The notes: generated from the sequence alone by a model not told the origin. A DNA stretch of 64,000 nt from Solen grandis (GCA_021229015.1 CM037788.1:52965360-53029359); one strand, 5' to 3'; counted from the stretch's first letter, positions 1 to 12,269 are shown. Numbers and translations: made by a program.

Positions 1-438
1 AATATTTTTAAATATAGGTATTGTTTTCCTGTGACATCACTCTTATATATGTAACCTTTATTGTGAAGGAGAATTTTTAAATGGACAATATAGCTAGGAT
101 ATATAAAAATCAAGTTATATCTCTTGTGCACTTAAGGAAAGAAATTTTTCTATTTTTAATGAATAAACAGAATTAAACAAAAGCAAGAACAAAACAAAAT
201 CATCACTTTTGTATGAAGATTGATATCTATGCCATTTTATATCTCTATCAATAATTGCGATGACAGCTCTTTAATTTAACTTCAAGCTAAGTTTTCTCTT
301 ATTCAGAACTTTTAAACTGAACATGCAGTCACTGTAATGCTTAACAATTATTTAACCATAACATTATTGTATTAATACTTATTCATTTATTGATGAAAAT
401 AAACAATGTGAATCAATTACATTTTAACTATTTTTCAG

Positions 439-670
439 ACTGAGGTAGAAACAGATTGTATCCCTCCCAAACATTATGTACCATTAAGTACTGGTCACCC
501 AATCTATGTGCCCAGTGCCTGGCTAAAACAGACAGAGGCGACGTTTCGGGGGAAATCTTCTTCCTTTTGTTTGAAGATGCTAATGAATGGCTTCTATACC
601 CCCAACGACATCTGTAAGGGGATGACCGCATACAGTATGCTGAAAACAAGCATTGGGGCTAGTTTGCAAG
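439..670 (+). CDS. Probable internal exon of a host gene, BEN-domain-like
   Basis: An open stretch of 77 codons is bounded by a good splice acceptor (pyrimidine-rich tract ending TTTTTCAG at 438) and a donor (CAAG/GTACTT at 670/671), giving an exon of phase 0 in and phase 1 out. The peptide contains HPIYVPSAWLKQTEATFRGK followed by SSFCLKMLMNGFYTPNDI and GMTAYSMLK. The spacing (hydrophobic strand, helix, a leucine-methionine helix ending in an FYTP.DI turn, then a short basic tail) resembles BEN domains, which bind DNA or chromatin proteins. No other exon of the gene can be recognised in the window. It may be a real host exon, a retained paralogue fragment, or a BEN-like domain carried by a mobile element. 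The exon call is stronger than the domain call. Confidence 0.5.
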
Positions 671-970
671 GTACTTTTCTTCATCATTTTATTTGCATAT
701 ATGATGATCAATAAAATTGTTTGCATATACAAACATTGTAACACCAGTATACAATATGTTATAGACCTTCCAGTGTTGGAAAGTTTAGGAATTTTGGGGC
801 TTAATCAGATATTAAATATTTTGTCTGATTATTTCAAGGGCATACAATATTAAAACTCCAAAAAATACGCTATTAATTCTAATATTTGAATGCGACAGTC
901 ATATAATATTATTCAAAACTGATGTACTTATACATATATGCTTATCTGGTTCATTTCCTGTTTTACAATG
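671..970. other. Unannotated AT-rich DNA, probable intron
   Basis: This follows the donor site of the preceding exon and holds no further coding signal that I can support. It runs into a SINE. Confidence 0.4.
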
Positions 971-1218
971 CCACAATTCGCCTCGTAAAAGTCGTAAAAA
1001 ATGGTACTGGTATAGCTCCCTTGCTTGGCGCTCAGCATATATAAGGGTAGTTCAAGGACTGGTTGGCCTTGTGTCTGGATAATGTGACTGGGTGTGGTAT
1101 CATGCCACACGTCTATGGCCTGATACTACAGTGTGGCAGCCCTGTATCTGTCTCAAGTAGACATAGACCCCAAATGACTAAAATACTGTCGATTGGACTT
1201 AAACACAAAAAACAAACA
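971..1218 (+). mobile_element. SINE of bivalve type (copy 1, plus strand)
   Basis: About 250 bp that aligns over its whole length with the reverse complement of 29845-30092. Shared blocks include TAGCTCCCTTGCTTGG near 1012, GACTGGGTGTGGTATCATGC near 1087 and TCTCAAGTAGACATAG near 1150. The 3' end carries AAATGACTAAAATACTGTC, then a TTAAACACAAAAAACAAAC tail, which matches the tails of bivalve SINEs (an ATGACTGAAATACTGT block followed by ACGTTAAAC and an A/C-rich tail). No clear tRNA-like head was found, so the 5' end may be truncated or of another origin. Confidence 0.6.
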
Positions 1219-2700
1219 TACCACAAGTATATTGATCCATCACATTCGCATAAAGTAAAAATATTTTTCTGTAATTGCTTCAGCCTATGCAGTGGAAGTC
1301 CTCAAAATGGACAGAAGTCTGATCGTGAAAGCCATAAACACTAAAATCCACACTCTCCTGAGGGCAAAGAAGAATATGGATCAGCATTAAGGACTAAAAT
1401 TTCAAACAAGACATTACTTTCCATAAGTGAACAAGTACAGAGACACTAAATAATTACATTCTTTTATCATCAGTTAGCATAAAATATAAGGATGTCCTCA
1501 ATAGATCATTTTTCAATGCATTTATGTACATAAACTATGTGTGCAGGTTTTATTGTGCAGATTAAATTTGTTTAAAGTTGAAAACTTTTGACTTAAATTA
1601 GCTTAATTGACAGAAAAATATTTTGGTTTTCCACCTAGAACCCACTTTAATTAGCAACCACCTATTTTCTTTATATTAATAGTGTATTAATTATATTGAT
1701 AGTGTATATTGTTAATAAGCATATATAATGATATGCAGTAATTTGCTGAGCCTGGTACGTACCATGTATTTTTCCTCTTGTTGCCAGAATATTTTACATA
1801 TGTTGATACTCATTTAAAAGATAAATATCTAATAGATAAATATCATTGGCTTAATTAATTTGAAAATTGTTTACGATCAAATTAATAACAATTATGCATG
1901 ATTATTAATTCAAATCTGTATTTACTTTGCCTTTTTAGTCTTCTAGTTTTATTCCAGTCATTTAATATTGTAGTATTTCTATGTATGGGTTCAAACTGTT
2001 AGTCTGCCTGTTTTTAGACTGGCGGCTGGCCGCCAGTCTTATGCTGAAATTCGAAATCAGGCCTTTCTGATTTGCATATTTTCCACAACATTTTTAACTG
2101 TAGCACTCCGCGCTTTGTACGGATCCATACAATGCAAGCTGAGCTAACGAAAGCGAGTGGAGTATGTTACACAGATGTGTTGCAAAGACGTTTAAATGAC
2201 ATTTAGAAACTCTTTTAATGTGTAAAGTTTGTGTGTCCATTCTTCTTTTACAAATTCCTCAAGCTAAATACAACCATTTTCAGCGTGAACAAAATACCTG
2301 CGTCGTTTACAAAACAGAGATTTAACCCAACTGGAGTACATGTAGATCCACACATGCAATCAAGAAAAATAGTGCTTCGCGTAAGTACGTAATTAACCCA
2401 AAGTAGTTCAGCAGCGTTTCGCTCGATAATGGTATATTTCGTTGCATTTCTGTTATATTACGTTGCATTTCTGTCTTCTCATAACATCAATAGCCACGCA
2501 AAAGCTAGAACAGTGGAAAAAAGCGGTCATAATTTAGTGGAATGGAAGATCACGTGACCCAATGTTTTGAAGTGGTAGGCCTAAAACACGCAATGAAAAT
2601 TTATGGAGCAATGGACGCAATGAAACTATTACCTAGCAATGGAAATTTTATTTTCAAAATAGCAATAGCATACGAATTAACTTGGTGGAGTTATTAAATT
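1219..2700. other. No gene seen; AT-rich intergenic or intronic DNA
   Basis: I see no supported coding region. The stretch holds one strong short hairpin (2016-2039) and otherwise non-repetitive AT-rich sequence. Confidence 0.4.
2016..2039. repeat. Perfect 11-bp inverted repeat (GC-rich hairpin)
   Basis: AGACTGGCGGC, two bases, then GCCGCCAGTCT. It is a perfect dyad, strikingly GC-rich inside AT-rich DNA. It could be the end or centre of a degraded transposon or a protein-binding dyad. Confidence 0.7.
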
Positions 2701-2703
2701 GGA

Positions 2704-2704
<1 letters not shown>

Positions 2705-2741
<37 letters not shown>
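2705..2741. repeat. (AT)n microsatellite
   Basis: Uninterrupted AT dinucleotide run of about 36 bp. Confidence 0.95.
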
Positions 2742-2743
<2 letters not shown>

Positions 2744-2811
2744 TATAGGCTTCGGCGCAATGGAAAGTCCATTGTGCCTCAATAAAACACGCAAAGGAAG
2801 TTTGCTAGACA

Positions 2812-2889
2812 CAATGAGTTGAAATTTGTTATATTATTCTTGCATGGATTCAATGAGTTGAAATTTGTTATATTATTCTTGCATGGATT
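2812..2889. repeat. Tandem duplication, 39 bp x 2
   Basis: Two back-to-back copies (2812-2850 and 2851-2889) of a unit beginning CAATGAGTTGAAATTTG and ending TTGCATGGATT, identical by eye. This indicates a recent duplication or an assembly stutter. Confidence 0.9.
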
Positions 2890-3567
2890 AAAATAAGAAC
2901 ACAATACTAATGATCTGGCATACGCTTTTTAATATGTTCAATCTAAATAAAGCAGACACACGTACGATGTTTACACTGCTAGCTCCGCTCTCCGGGCCAG
3001 GTATAAATTAATGGACAGTGTATCCAGATAAACAGGCATCATATCACAAAATGATAATAATCAATATAATGTTTTAAATTTAATGAATATTTTTAATTTG
3101 TGTATCTATATCATCAAGATTTTTCATATACCGCGCAATGTAAATAACCGCGAAATGGAAATTCCATTGCACCTTAAAAATACCACGCAGATGAAAGTTA
3201 TATGTTCATATGCAAACTCGTACCAACGACAAGTTATGAAGACATGTTATTTATATGTATTAGATACTCCAAATTAAAACTGTTCAATTCATTATAAATT
3301 TGTCATGTACCATACTATACACAGCGGATCCATTTTTCGGTGATACCGGTATACCCATATAGCATTGACTGGCGCGTGTATGCCACACTTCCAGTAAATT
3401 AATCAAACACGCGCATGCTGACGCAATAGAAGTATGAAGAAGGAAATTTAATATTAAGTTTAGGCTTCTTTCCAAATCACCATCATCAGCATGTAATAAT
3501 TTTATATTATGAAAAAAAAAAAAAAGATTGATATATTTATAATCAATACAATTTAGAACTGTTAATT

Positions 3568-3591
3568 GTGTGTGTGTGTGTGTGTGTGTGG
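3568..3591. repeat. (TG)n microsatellite
   Basis: About 12 TG units. A 13-base A run lies just upstream near 3511-3524. Confidence 0.9.
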
Positions 3592-4207
3592 TATTGACAC
3601 GTGCCATTAAGGCCTTCTTCACTCCTTATCTACCGGTACGGGCGGTGGGACTTAAACCCAACAAACAAACAACTGGGAAGGGTGTGCTCGAGTCAATATT
3701 CTAGATTACGTTAGTTAGTCGTTGCTTCTGTTCATCATCATCATCATAGGCATGGGATTGATTTTAGACTTCATAAATATAAAGGGTCAGAATATCAAGG
3801 TTTATCATTTTTACTATTTTATATTTAGGGCATTTGAAGTCAATTCCATAGTCGAGCGTTCTGTACTCTGACAGCTCTTGTTCAATATATAGTTTATATG
3901 TATGTTTTTAATTTTGGTTATCGTGTTCTTATGTTTAATAAAAAAAATGAAAACTATCTTTTCTTGTTTCTTATTTGACAACTGAAAAACTGATACTGAC
4001 CACATATCCTCCTTTATAAACAGATTAGAATCCAGCATATAAGCTATTTTGGTTACAATCTAGCGCTCTTGCTGCTCACCACAACCAACCCGCCGACAGT
4101 CTATCAGTACCTTCGGCGCTTTGATTTGATTATGAATGATTCTGTTAATTTGAATAAATTGTTTTGTGTACATTACATGCATGTCTACCAGGGAATTTTG
4201 AGGCAAC

Positions 4208-4403
4208 TTTGCAGGAAGTTTGCAAGAACTTTGCATACTTGTTTGCAGCAAATTTGCTGCAAACTTTTACCATGCAAATGAGATTTGCTGCTAACTTCAT
4301 TTGCATAAAATGGTTGCAGCAATTTTGCTGCAAACCTCATTTGCATGGTAAAAGTTTGCAGGAAAAGCTGTTTGCTGCATGTTTGCAGCAAACTTCCTGC
4401 AAA
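4208..4403. repeat. Nested inverted repeats built from TTTGCAGCAAA words
   Basis: Three nested dyads are visible. The outer arms are TTTGCAGGAAGTTTGC (4208-4223) and its exact complement (4388-4403). The inner arms are 24 bp, perfect, at 4259-4282 and 4336-4359 (core CTTTTACCATGCAAATGAG). A self-complementary 24-mer lies at 4241-4264 (core GCAGCAAATTTGCTGC), with a near copy at 4313-4337. The stretch could fold into a multi-branched cruciform. Short open frames across it are by-products of the repetition. Confidence 0.8.
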
Positions 4404-4442
4404 TTCGCAGGAGAGTTTGCAAGAGGATTGTTTTTTTCATAA

Positions 4443-4870
4443 GGGAAGGTGAAACGACACACAATAATGTGACATTTCGAGTGTTGTGTCGCATTGTTTT
4501 GTATCCCGTTGCATTGTCGTGCGTTATTTCATAATGTTGTTTGTCGAGAGTTAACTGCAACACGACACAGAAACATTCCACAACATTTGCACACTATGTA
4601 CATAGTCGTGCGTCAACCTATCCATGCGAAGCACGACATTGAGCACAACAATATGAAATGACACGTGACAATTTGACATGATGCACATCAATTTTGAAAC
4701 GACACTCAAGAATTGATGCAATATTTCATGAAAAATGATAATTTCACGCAACATTTGTGCGCAAAAATGTCGAGTGTCATGTCGCATTTTCGTGTGTCAT
4801 TTTATACAGTTGTGTGTTGTTTTTAATTGTCATGCGGCAATTAAAATTGTCGTTTGCCATAGTAAAGCAA
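4443..4870. repeat. Degenerate self-complementary repeat of CGACAC/GTGTCG words
   Basis: GTGTCG and its complement CGACAC recur many times on both strands, with short ATTT and CAACA linkers (GTGTCGCATT near 4484, AACACGACACAG near 4559, GTCGAGTGTCATGTCGC near 4769). No fixed unit length is evident. It borders the TTTGCAGCAAA block and shares its style of short-word shuffling. Confidence 0.55.
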
Positions 4871-6427
4871 CACACACATCTAACGTGGCGCTAACTGATT
4901 TACGTAAAAAAGTTTTCAAGTTTGTGACTACATAATTGACAGGTAATACTCAAACATATTGGGTAAAAGATCTGCTTAAACATTGCGACAAAAATGTTGG
5001 AAAGATCATTGTTAACGGCATTCAACAAGCCAGTGAACGAAGAAATATATTTTTCGAATCATGCGACTCGTAACTGAATGGAATTGATTTCGCGAAAACC
5101 GGTGAAATCGCGATAGCGATTCTAGTCTGTACTTGCTGTGTTGAAATATATTTTTTGTTTCCTCTAGTACCGGTAATCAGTTAAATGAGGCCGGATCTAA
5201 TTTATCCAAATTAATTATGTCAAGGGAGTGAAATATTCATGATTGGAAAGTTTGATACATTTGCATTAAGAAAAATCAAAATCTGCAGATGAATATTTTT
5301 ATCAATGTTATAATAATAATAAGATCTTTTAAATAAATGTATCTGATACTGCGTATTTAAAAAAGTCATAATTCATAAAATGTCTCATGTCTAGATGTAC
5401 GTATATCTGCTTTACGTTTGAACCGCTTATTGTCGAAACTGGCTATCACTTTTGTGGACGGTATTATATATATTACTGCTATTAAGTCATGTGTATATAT
5501 TTTATGTCCAGTTAAAAATGGGTTTCACTTCCGTTGGCGCATATGCAAAATGGTTTTGCAGTTGAATGCAAAGCTGTGATTGTAATAATTTTCAGTGACC
5601 GATAATTTTCTACAACAGAACTTTATTTCTTCCAAGTACAAGATTATTGTACAATATGGAGTAGTTACATGCATAGCTATAAATAGAATACAAATGTTCC
5701 GGTTAACAGTTTAAATTCGGTTTAGGCAAGTATAAGTACATACGTATAGGCATTAGTAGGAGGGGTTAGAAGGGTGATAGAAAGAAAGAGGGATGGGTAC
5801 AAAATCAGCGTTGGGGGAGAGAGAGAGAGAGAGGATGAGAGGGTGTCTTGTCATTAAGAGATTCAGAACTAGAATGATATGATGATTTACACACGAAATA
5901 GAACATAGCATAAAAATAGTGTTTATACATATACATATATAGTCATATCCCATACACCTAATCAAGAATGTAAAATGGTAATCAGAAGGTCGATACATGT
6001 GTACGAATTGCTGACATATATTAGTCCTTACCAATTTACATTATTATGTGCTTGTTTGGTGGTATCAAATACGTGTTTTGTGTTTGTTTTAAATAGTTTT
6101 GCGTGTGATTAATAATATACAATAAGTCACTTAGTCAATAGATGTTTGTATTTAATGTTGTTTATACATGTAGGTAATGACCTACTTATTGATTCACTTG
6201 TCGGTCTGTGCAAAGCACATTTTATGTCTTCTGTATTAAGCTGGTAAATAAACATGGTTGCTAAATTTTATCATGATGTGTGGTATAAGTAATGCGTAAT
6301 GTTTATCTGGTAAATATGCAACCGTAATGTGAAGAACGTTTGGTGTAATCAGTGAATTGTAAACTGTCGAACTATGTAGGCTGCTGTTTGGATAGAGTTT
6401 ATTGCCTATAAATAATCATATTACAAT
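4871..6427. other. No gene seen; simple-repeat-dotted AT-rich DNA
   Basis: Only a GA-rich run near 5815-5835 stands out. Open frames here lack codon structure, splice sites or recognisable domains. Confidence 0.4.
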
Positions 6428-6885
6428 TGTCGAATTATCTCAATCGGAGTGTCGCTCAGTATCCCTGCAATGGTCGTGAGTTCTATTCCAGCTAGGGCCC
6501 TTTTTCTTTAATTCTTATGTTTTAGAAATTCTCGGGTTATATATGTATAGTAAGTTTTAAATACTAGTTAATAAACATCATTTTGCATTTTTTGCTTGTT
6601 TTTGTGTGTGTGTGTGTGTGTGTGTGGTTGTTTTTTTTGCATTTGCTTCCATTTGAATTTCAATCATAAACTACAGGACCCTGATATTCAGTCAGTCAGT
6701 AAAAAAAAAAAAAAAAAAAAAAAAAGAAAGAAAGAAAACCTTAAAAATAATAATCGACCTCTCTATAAAACTATACATAAATAGCACATTATTTTTAGTA
6801 GTAGTAGTAGTATTGTTGTTAACTGAATATAAAGGCTCTGTGCATAGACGGGTTAGGTTATAAGGTCAAAACAGTAGGAAAAAGA
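6428..6885 (+). mobile_element. tRNA-derived SINE, diverged copy (plus strand)
   Basis: The head at 6428-6490 has a degenerate pol III A box (ATTATCTCAATCGGAGTG) and B box (CGTGAGTTCTATTCC). The body and tail match the reverse complement of 12270-12595: CGACCTCTCTATAAA near 6757, then TTATAAGGTCAAAACAGTAG near 6857. A (TG)n run (6604-6626) and an A run (6701-6725) have expanded inside it. Confidence 0.6.
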
Positions 6886-9400
6886 AAGAAGGAAACAATA
6901 TACATATTGTAAATATTTTGTTTTAATCTTTTCTTGTTTAATTTAGGATTAGATATCCCATCTGTTTCAATATTTATAAATATCACAGACTATATGTTAT
7001 AGAGTCCCTGGATATATTTAGACATAATTTGAATAATGAAAACAAAATCAATCCAGAATTTGAATCAGACGTCTGTGTTATGATAAAGGGCCAGTCTGAA
7101 AAGAAAGAAACGGGGTAATATGGAATAAAATAAAACGGTAACTTATGAGGTTTTATGTAACGAAAATCCCCGTTGTGGGCCCCATGCCCCAATAGTGTGA
7201 AAGAAAGACAACTGTTGTTTACGAATTGTTGTTATTCCCCTTCAAAATATTGATGCAGTATGTGACCTGATTTTCTAAAGTGAGCGTTAAGATTTAAAAG
7301 ATGGTTTGAAGAGATTGTTTGAGATTATTTATATGAATAATTATTTTTCGTAAAATATAAGTATTTATACAAGACCTAATTTACGATTGAGAAAACACAT
7401 TGTCGCACTCGACAAATACTCATCCTTTATCACCAAGATTTGGTTAAACACTGGTATAATGATGATCTTTGAATTAGTGAATATTTGATACTGCCATCAT
7501 TACTTTAACAACTAGATCTAGAGCCTAATCCTTATTACAAAAATACAACTTTTTCGTCTGCTAAATTTTTTTGCAATTCTTTTAAATCAATTGCTATCGT
7601 TACTTCCTCATTTTCATGCATCATTTTTGATTTCCTAAGGTCTTACGTGCATAGTTTAACTGATATTGCCAATGTGAATGTTTTTAGGAGTAATATAATG
7701 CATATTTCGTGGGCTCAGTGCAAAAGAGTCGTAGTTTAAATGTATTACAGAACAAGCTGAGACCCTTTTGCGCTGAGCCCTCGATTTACTCCCCATAGTT
7801 ACGAGTGTAGAGGTGTAAGAGTTCAAAACACGAGTGGGGAACATTCTTTAAAGACCGTGCAAAGTATTTGTATATTTATTTGTAAACTTCATAACATATT
7901 CCGTCTGATATTTCAGTTTTCAAATTGTACACTCAATTTAGGTAACTGGAGGTTAAAATCCTTTCGGTTGCAAAATGTTACGGCATTTTTTCGTAATAAA
8001 ACATAATTTTTTGCCTAGATTTGAGGGTGCATAATAAATAAACAAAATAACGGGATAATACGCAAAAAAATCAGAAATGAACTGTATTCAATGCTGGAAA
8101 TGAAGACAAAATATGTAGCCATTCGAAATTGATCCTTTCGTGTCCCATTCAGTATTTATCATGTAAACTTAGGTATTATTTTATTACCATCATCAAAATG
8201 TCCATTTCAACATAAAAACATACCATATTAATTTTTATTATAAACTGAAATTTACAATTTCGTGTCAATTTAATTAATATCGTTTTAAAATGAGAGTAGC
8301 GCAAAACCATTATAAGTGTCGAGGTTTTTCATATTCTGAAACGAGATTGAAGCACGACATACGACATTTTGATCAACAAAATTCAATCTACAACTGTTTT
8401 AAAAAATACACGGTAAGTCGATATTTATTGTAATTACGAAGCTACACTAGATAGTGCATTATGAAAATTTATATAAATATCCCCTTTTCAGGTTATTGTT
8501 TAGATCCCAGAAATGAAAGTACATTTCGGAAAAGTTCGGACTTTTCTAAGGCTGTGATGGTTAGTGTTTATTTTTAAAATAATGATGCTAAGTATTGTAA
8601 CCTGATGGTTACAATACCTGTATTATGTGAAAATTGTGAAAATATGCATATTGTTTAAAATATCTAGTGCAAGTATTTACATAAAATAAATTGAAAAAAA
8701 AATCCACCTAAAAAGGGGGGGGGGGTGGACACTGACAATAGTCGTAAGTGTAAAGAAAGACCAGGGGCAGCTATATCCAGTTTTCAAGCCAAAATTCAAC
8801 ATTCTGTTCACCTCAGCAGCATTTAACAACATCTCAAGCAACCATAGACCATTTCAATAGGAGTTTGGCAATATTCAGTATAATTTGTAACTAGACTGAC
8901 ACATCAGTAACTGGTGGAATATTTGATGCATATGTTTACTACCCAACGGAACACTGTGTGGAATGTTATACCAACATGAAGACGTGGTGTTCAGAGAGGG
9001 CATCTTGACTTACATAGGTGAATGTCTCATTTCAGAGTGAAAATATATAACATGTGCCTGTCTGCCAATCAACGGATGCACAACATTCATTGACAATCCT
9101 GTCATAAAATATTTTCTCTTTTTTCCTCTTTTTCTTTTATTTTTGATGATTTGTTTCTTTTATTTTACCTTCATTTTATCAACAACAAAAAAAGGGACCT
9201 TGCTTGTTTCTTGTTTAAATAAAAATAATAAAAATATATATAACACTGTTTTGGAATATGAATCAATGACTAAAAAAAACGATGTGTCCTGAACATGACC
9301 CTTCTTAGTTCAACATTGCACATCAAGCTCAAGGTGCACTGTGTCCTATCTTCTGATGTCAACAAATTTGCTTTAAAAAACATATCTTCAGAAACTACTT
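6886..9400. other. No gene seen; contains a 20-bp hairpin and a G run
   Basis: There is no supported coding region. It holds an imperfect hairpin with 20-nt arms (7711-7730 and 7761-7780, GGGCTCAGTGCAAAAGAGTC against a complement with two differences, one a G-U) and a G run near 8715-8727. Confidence 0.45.
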
Positions 9401-10150
9401 TTAGGATGCCCATTTGTTGTTTGCATTGGCAACCAACAAAATTTGATTATGAAAAGAAAATCCTGTCCCCAGAAACAAAGGGCCAGAAAAATTAAAGGGC
9501 TAGGTTCACTAAGGCTAAAAATGTGCCCTGTTTCGGAAACTCGTGAAAATTTCAGAAGAGGTACATATTTATATGTTTTATCAGTAACAACAAAAATTTT
9601 GTTGATAATTTCCTTTATTTGGTTACCATAGCAACTAAATAACATAAATCTTTTTTTTTCTGTTTTAAAGCAGTATTTTTCTATTTTTGCCAACATATCA
9701 TTACATACATTATGTAATTAAAGATAATATAGCTTTAAACATTTCCTAGGTGGAAATTTAAAACATGAATGCACAAATACATTATGGCATTTCCATGGCA
9801 ACTATACAATTAATCATATCTTGCAACACCGCAAAATACTTTGAATCATTAGAATATTAATGTTAATTCTATTTCTATCAATTTTATATAGTAATGTAAA
9901 TGTACATACTGGCAGTCATAATTTAACAAAAAGCGCCAATAAATAACATAATAAAATATCAGTGTTGCTATAGAAACACTTAAAATTATGAAAATCAACA
10001 ATTAATTATGTACTGAAATCATTGACAAACATTGGCATCCGTTTTTGCATAAATATTATAAAACATTAAGATCATTATTTATTATTATATAACTTTTCCC
10101 GACTGGAAATTTTAATATGTCATCTCATTTTCTTGTTTCCATAGAAACCA
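9400..10150. repeat. Degenerate ~170-190 bp periodic repeat carrying X-box-like palindromes
   Basis: Related dyads recur at 9622 (GTTACCATAGCAAC), 9790 (TTTCCATGGCAAC), 9966 (GTTGCTATAGAAAC) and 10136 (GTTTCCATAGAAAC), with a half site at about 9428 (TTGGCAACC). The spacings are about 194, 168, 176 and 170 bp. The DNA between them is too diverged to align confidently by eye, so this may be an old tandem array or chance. Confidence 0.4.
9622..9635. promoter_or_regulatory. X-box (RFX-type) palindrome
   Basis: GTTACCATAGCAAC fits the X-box consensus GTTRCCATRGYAAC bound by RFX factors that control ciliary genes. No gene is visible next to it, so regulation is only a possibility. Confidence 0.4.
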
Positions 10151-12269
10151 TGCTTGTGCTTAAAAAATATAATAATATATGCTAGTAATGTTAAAACAGC
10201 GCATTTAAAATTTGGGCAAAGTGGATTTAATTTTATCATGTACAATAATCATTACAAAAAATGTCCAAGTATAACCTTAACATACACTCAATAAATAACT
10301 ATTAAAGAAATGATATCTAACTTTGATTAAATGTTTAAAAGTCTCCAAGACAAAGTGCGCATATAGTATTTTGGTTTCCAGTACTTTGAAACAATGCGAG
10401 TGACTTCCCTTGAATTTTGGTTAAAGCACACTAAAGGTTGATGAATAAAGATATGTTTTCTTCCACACAGAATAAGTTTTTTTAAGTGCTGCATTCTTTG
10501 TTAGGTTTTTTTTAATTTCTTTTATTTTACTGAATGTTTTCCATCAAAATGAGCGATACACATAGGACATTATTTTATCTTCTGTTAACATACGTTCGGA
10601 TAGAAATAATTCGGACACGAGGACGGGTAAATACCAATATCAGGAGAATGCAAGGACCGTTTCCACGGCATACTTGTGCTTTCATGATTAGTACTTTATA
10701 TTAAAATCATGACTGACTGGGTATCATAATAACAACAATATTAATTTCACGGGAAAATGAATTGATATCAATTGACATTCTTTGTTAAAAAAGCCAAATT
10801 TATAAATCGTTTTTCTTAGGTACGAAGAGCCAAACCCGACACGACAATATTTCAAGACTCAATTCACAATACATTTGACATCATTATCTGAAAAGGAGAA
10901 ATTGTCTCGTGTGGCTCTTCATATTTATTTTTAACCTAATATTGCAACAAATACTCTAAAATTAACCATTTTGCCTTTTATGTATGATATGGTAAAAGCT
11001 TTTTTCTTTATATAAGGGTACTTCTTATGTACTATTGTGCCTTTTTCATATAGAAAATAAGTCATCTTTTATAAAGGAATTTGGTTTTCAGGAAATAGAT
11101 AAGATTTTATATTTGCAAAATAACAGGGCAGAAATACAAGGTTCGTGAACCTAGTATCTGTTACAAATTGCAACCTTATGGCTATCTACTGTCATTGCTA
11201 AAATTAAGTCGTCCCTTAAACCAATGGTCAGAATTTAATTTCAATTTGCCTTCTTCCATATTTGCTTATACTTTAAGTTTATTCCTCAATAAAATGGAGC
11301 ACCAGATGGTTGGCTAGTTTCCTAATATTTATACTGTTTATATATACACTCAACTCTGTTTTAAGCGGTCAGTCAAGGGAACAAGGGAAAGTGGTCGCTT
11401 AACAGAGGTGACCGCTTAATGAAATTTAAATGCTACGGTTTAGTAATGTTAAAACTGACCGCTAAATACAGGTCGACCGCTTAGTACAGGTGGTTGCTAA
11501 TACAGGTTTTATTGTATATGTATAGAAAATCTTTGTAACTAATGGTCAAACTTTAACTTCATTTGGCACAAATGGTCACCTCATAGTTCTCTACCACTAT
11601 AATATCTTAAGTTGGGACAGCTAGTTTCTGTATGTACTCTTCATATATATAGTTAAATCTTTCTCCTGAAGCTAGTGTTCAGAAATATATTTTTCCTAAT
11701 GATAATATCATAGTCCTTTACTGCAATGCTATTAAGTTATTGATCCCATAGAAAATGAGGCCTCCGGATGTTTTGCTTATTTTCTAAATTATAATCTGTA
11801 TAAAAACTTTGAACAATTTATTGTACCCAATATTTGACATTTGTTGCTGCTGAAGGTAATTATGTCAAATCAAGTGGCCTGAAATGCTATGATTAGGTGT
11901 TTGGTACTCTGCGCTCTATTGCCCTTTTTTCTTTTGTCAAATCAAAGCGCTGGGAGCACTGTCAGAAGCGAAAGTTAAAATGTGTGAATTATAAAGTCAA
12001 TCACTTCCTTCCCATGTGTAAAGAATGATATCCATGCCTTCAATAGTTTTTAAAATATGTTCTAGAAAAACATAATTTCACAATTCAAGTAAGTAATAGA
12101 GATAAAGCAAGGTCGAGTTATTGTTCTTGGTTAGTACATTTTGACCATTGTATAAAGTATAAACTCAATCCCTAAAGTACTTTCTGAGTTGTGACATACA
12201 TATGAGACTAGAGACACTAACGTCATTTGATTCTAACAAGAAAAGATTAAAAACAAAATGGTTCAATTA
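10151..12269. other. No gene seen; one long hairpin and a short-word repeat
   Basis: Imperfect hairpin arms lie at 10824-10848 and 10901-10920 (GAAGAGCCA with a five-base bulge, then ACACGA..CAAT), separated by about 52 nt. At 11360-11520 GACCGCTTAATACAGGT-like words are repeated four to five times on both strands. This is a common invertebrate repeat style, but I cannot name the family. Confidence 0.45.

Noticed and set aside
4145..4581. Several overlapping open frames with Cys/Leu/Gln-rich peptides on both strands
   Set aside because: Created by the TTTGCAGCAAA inverted words. All frames repeat the same peptide words.
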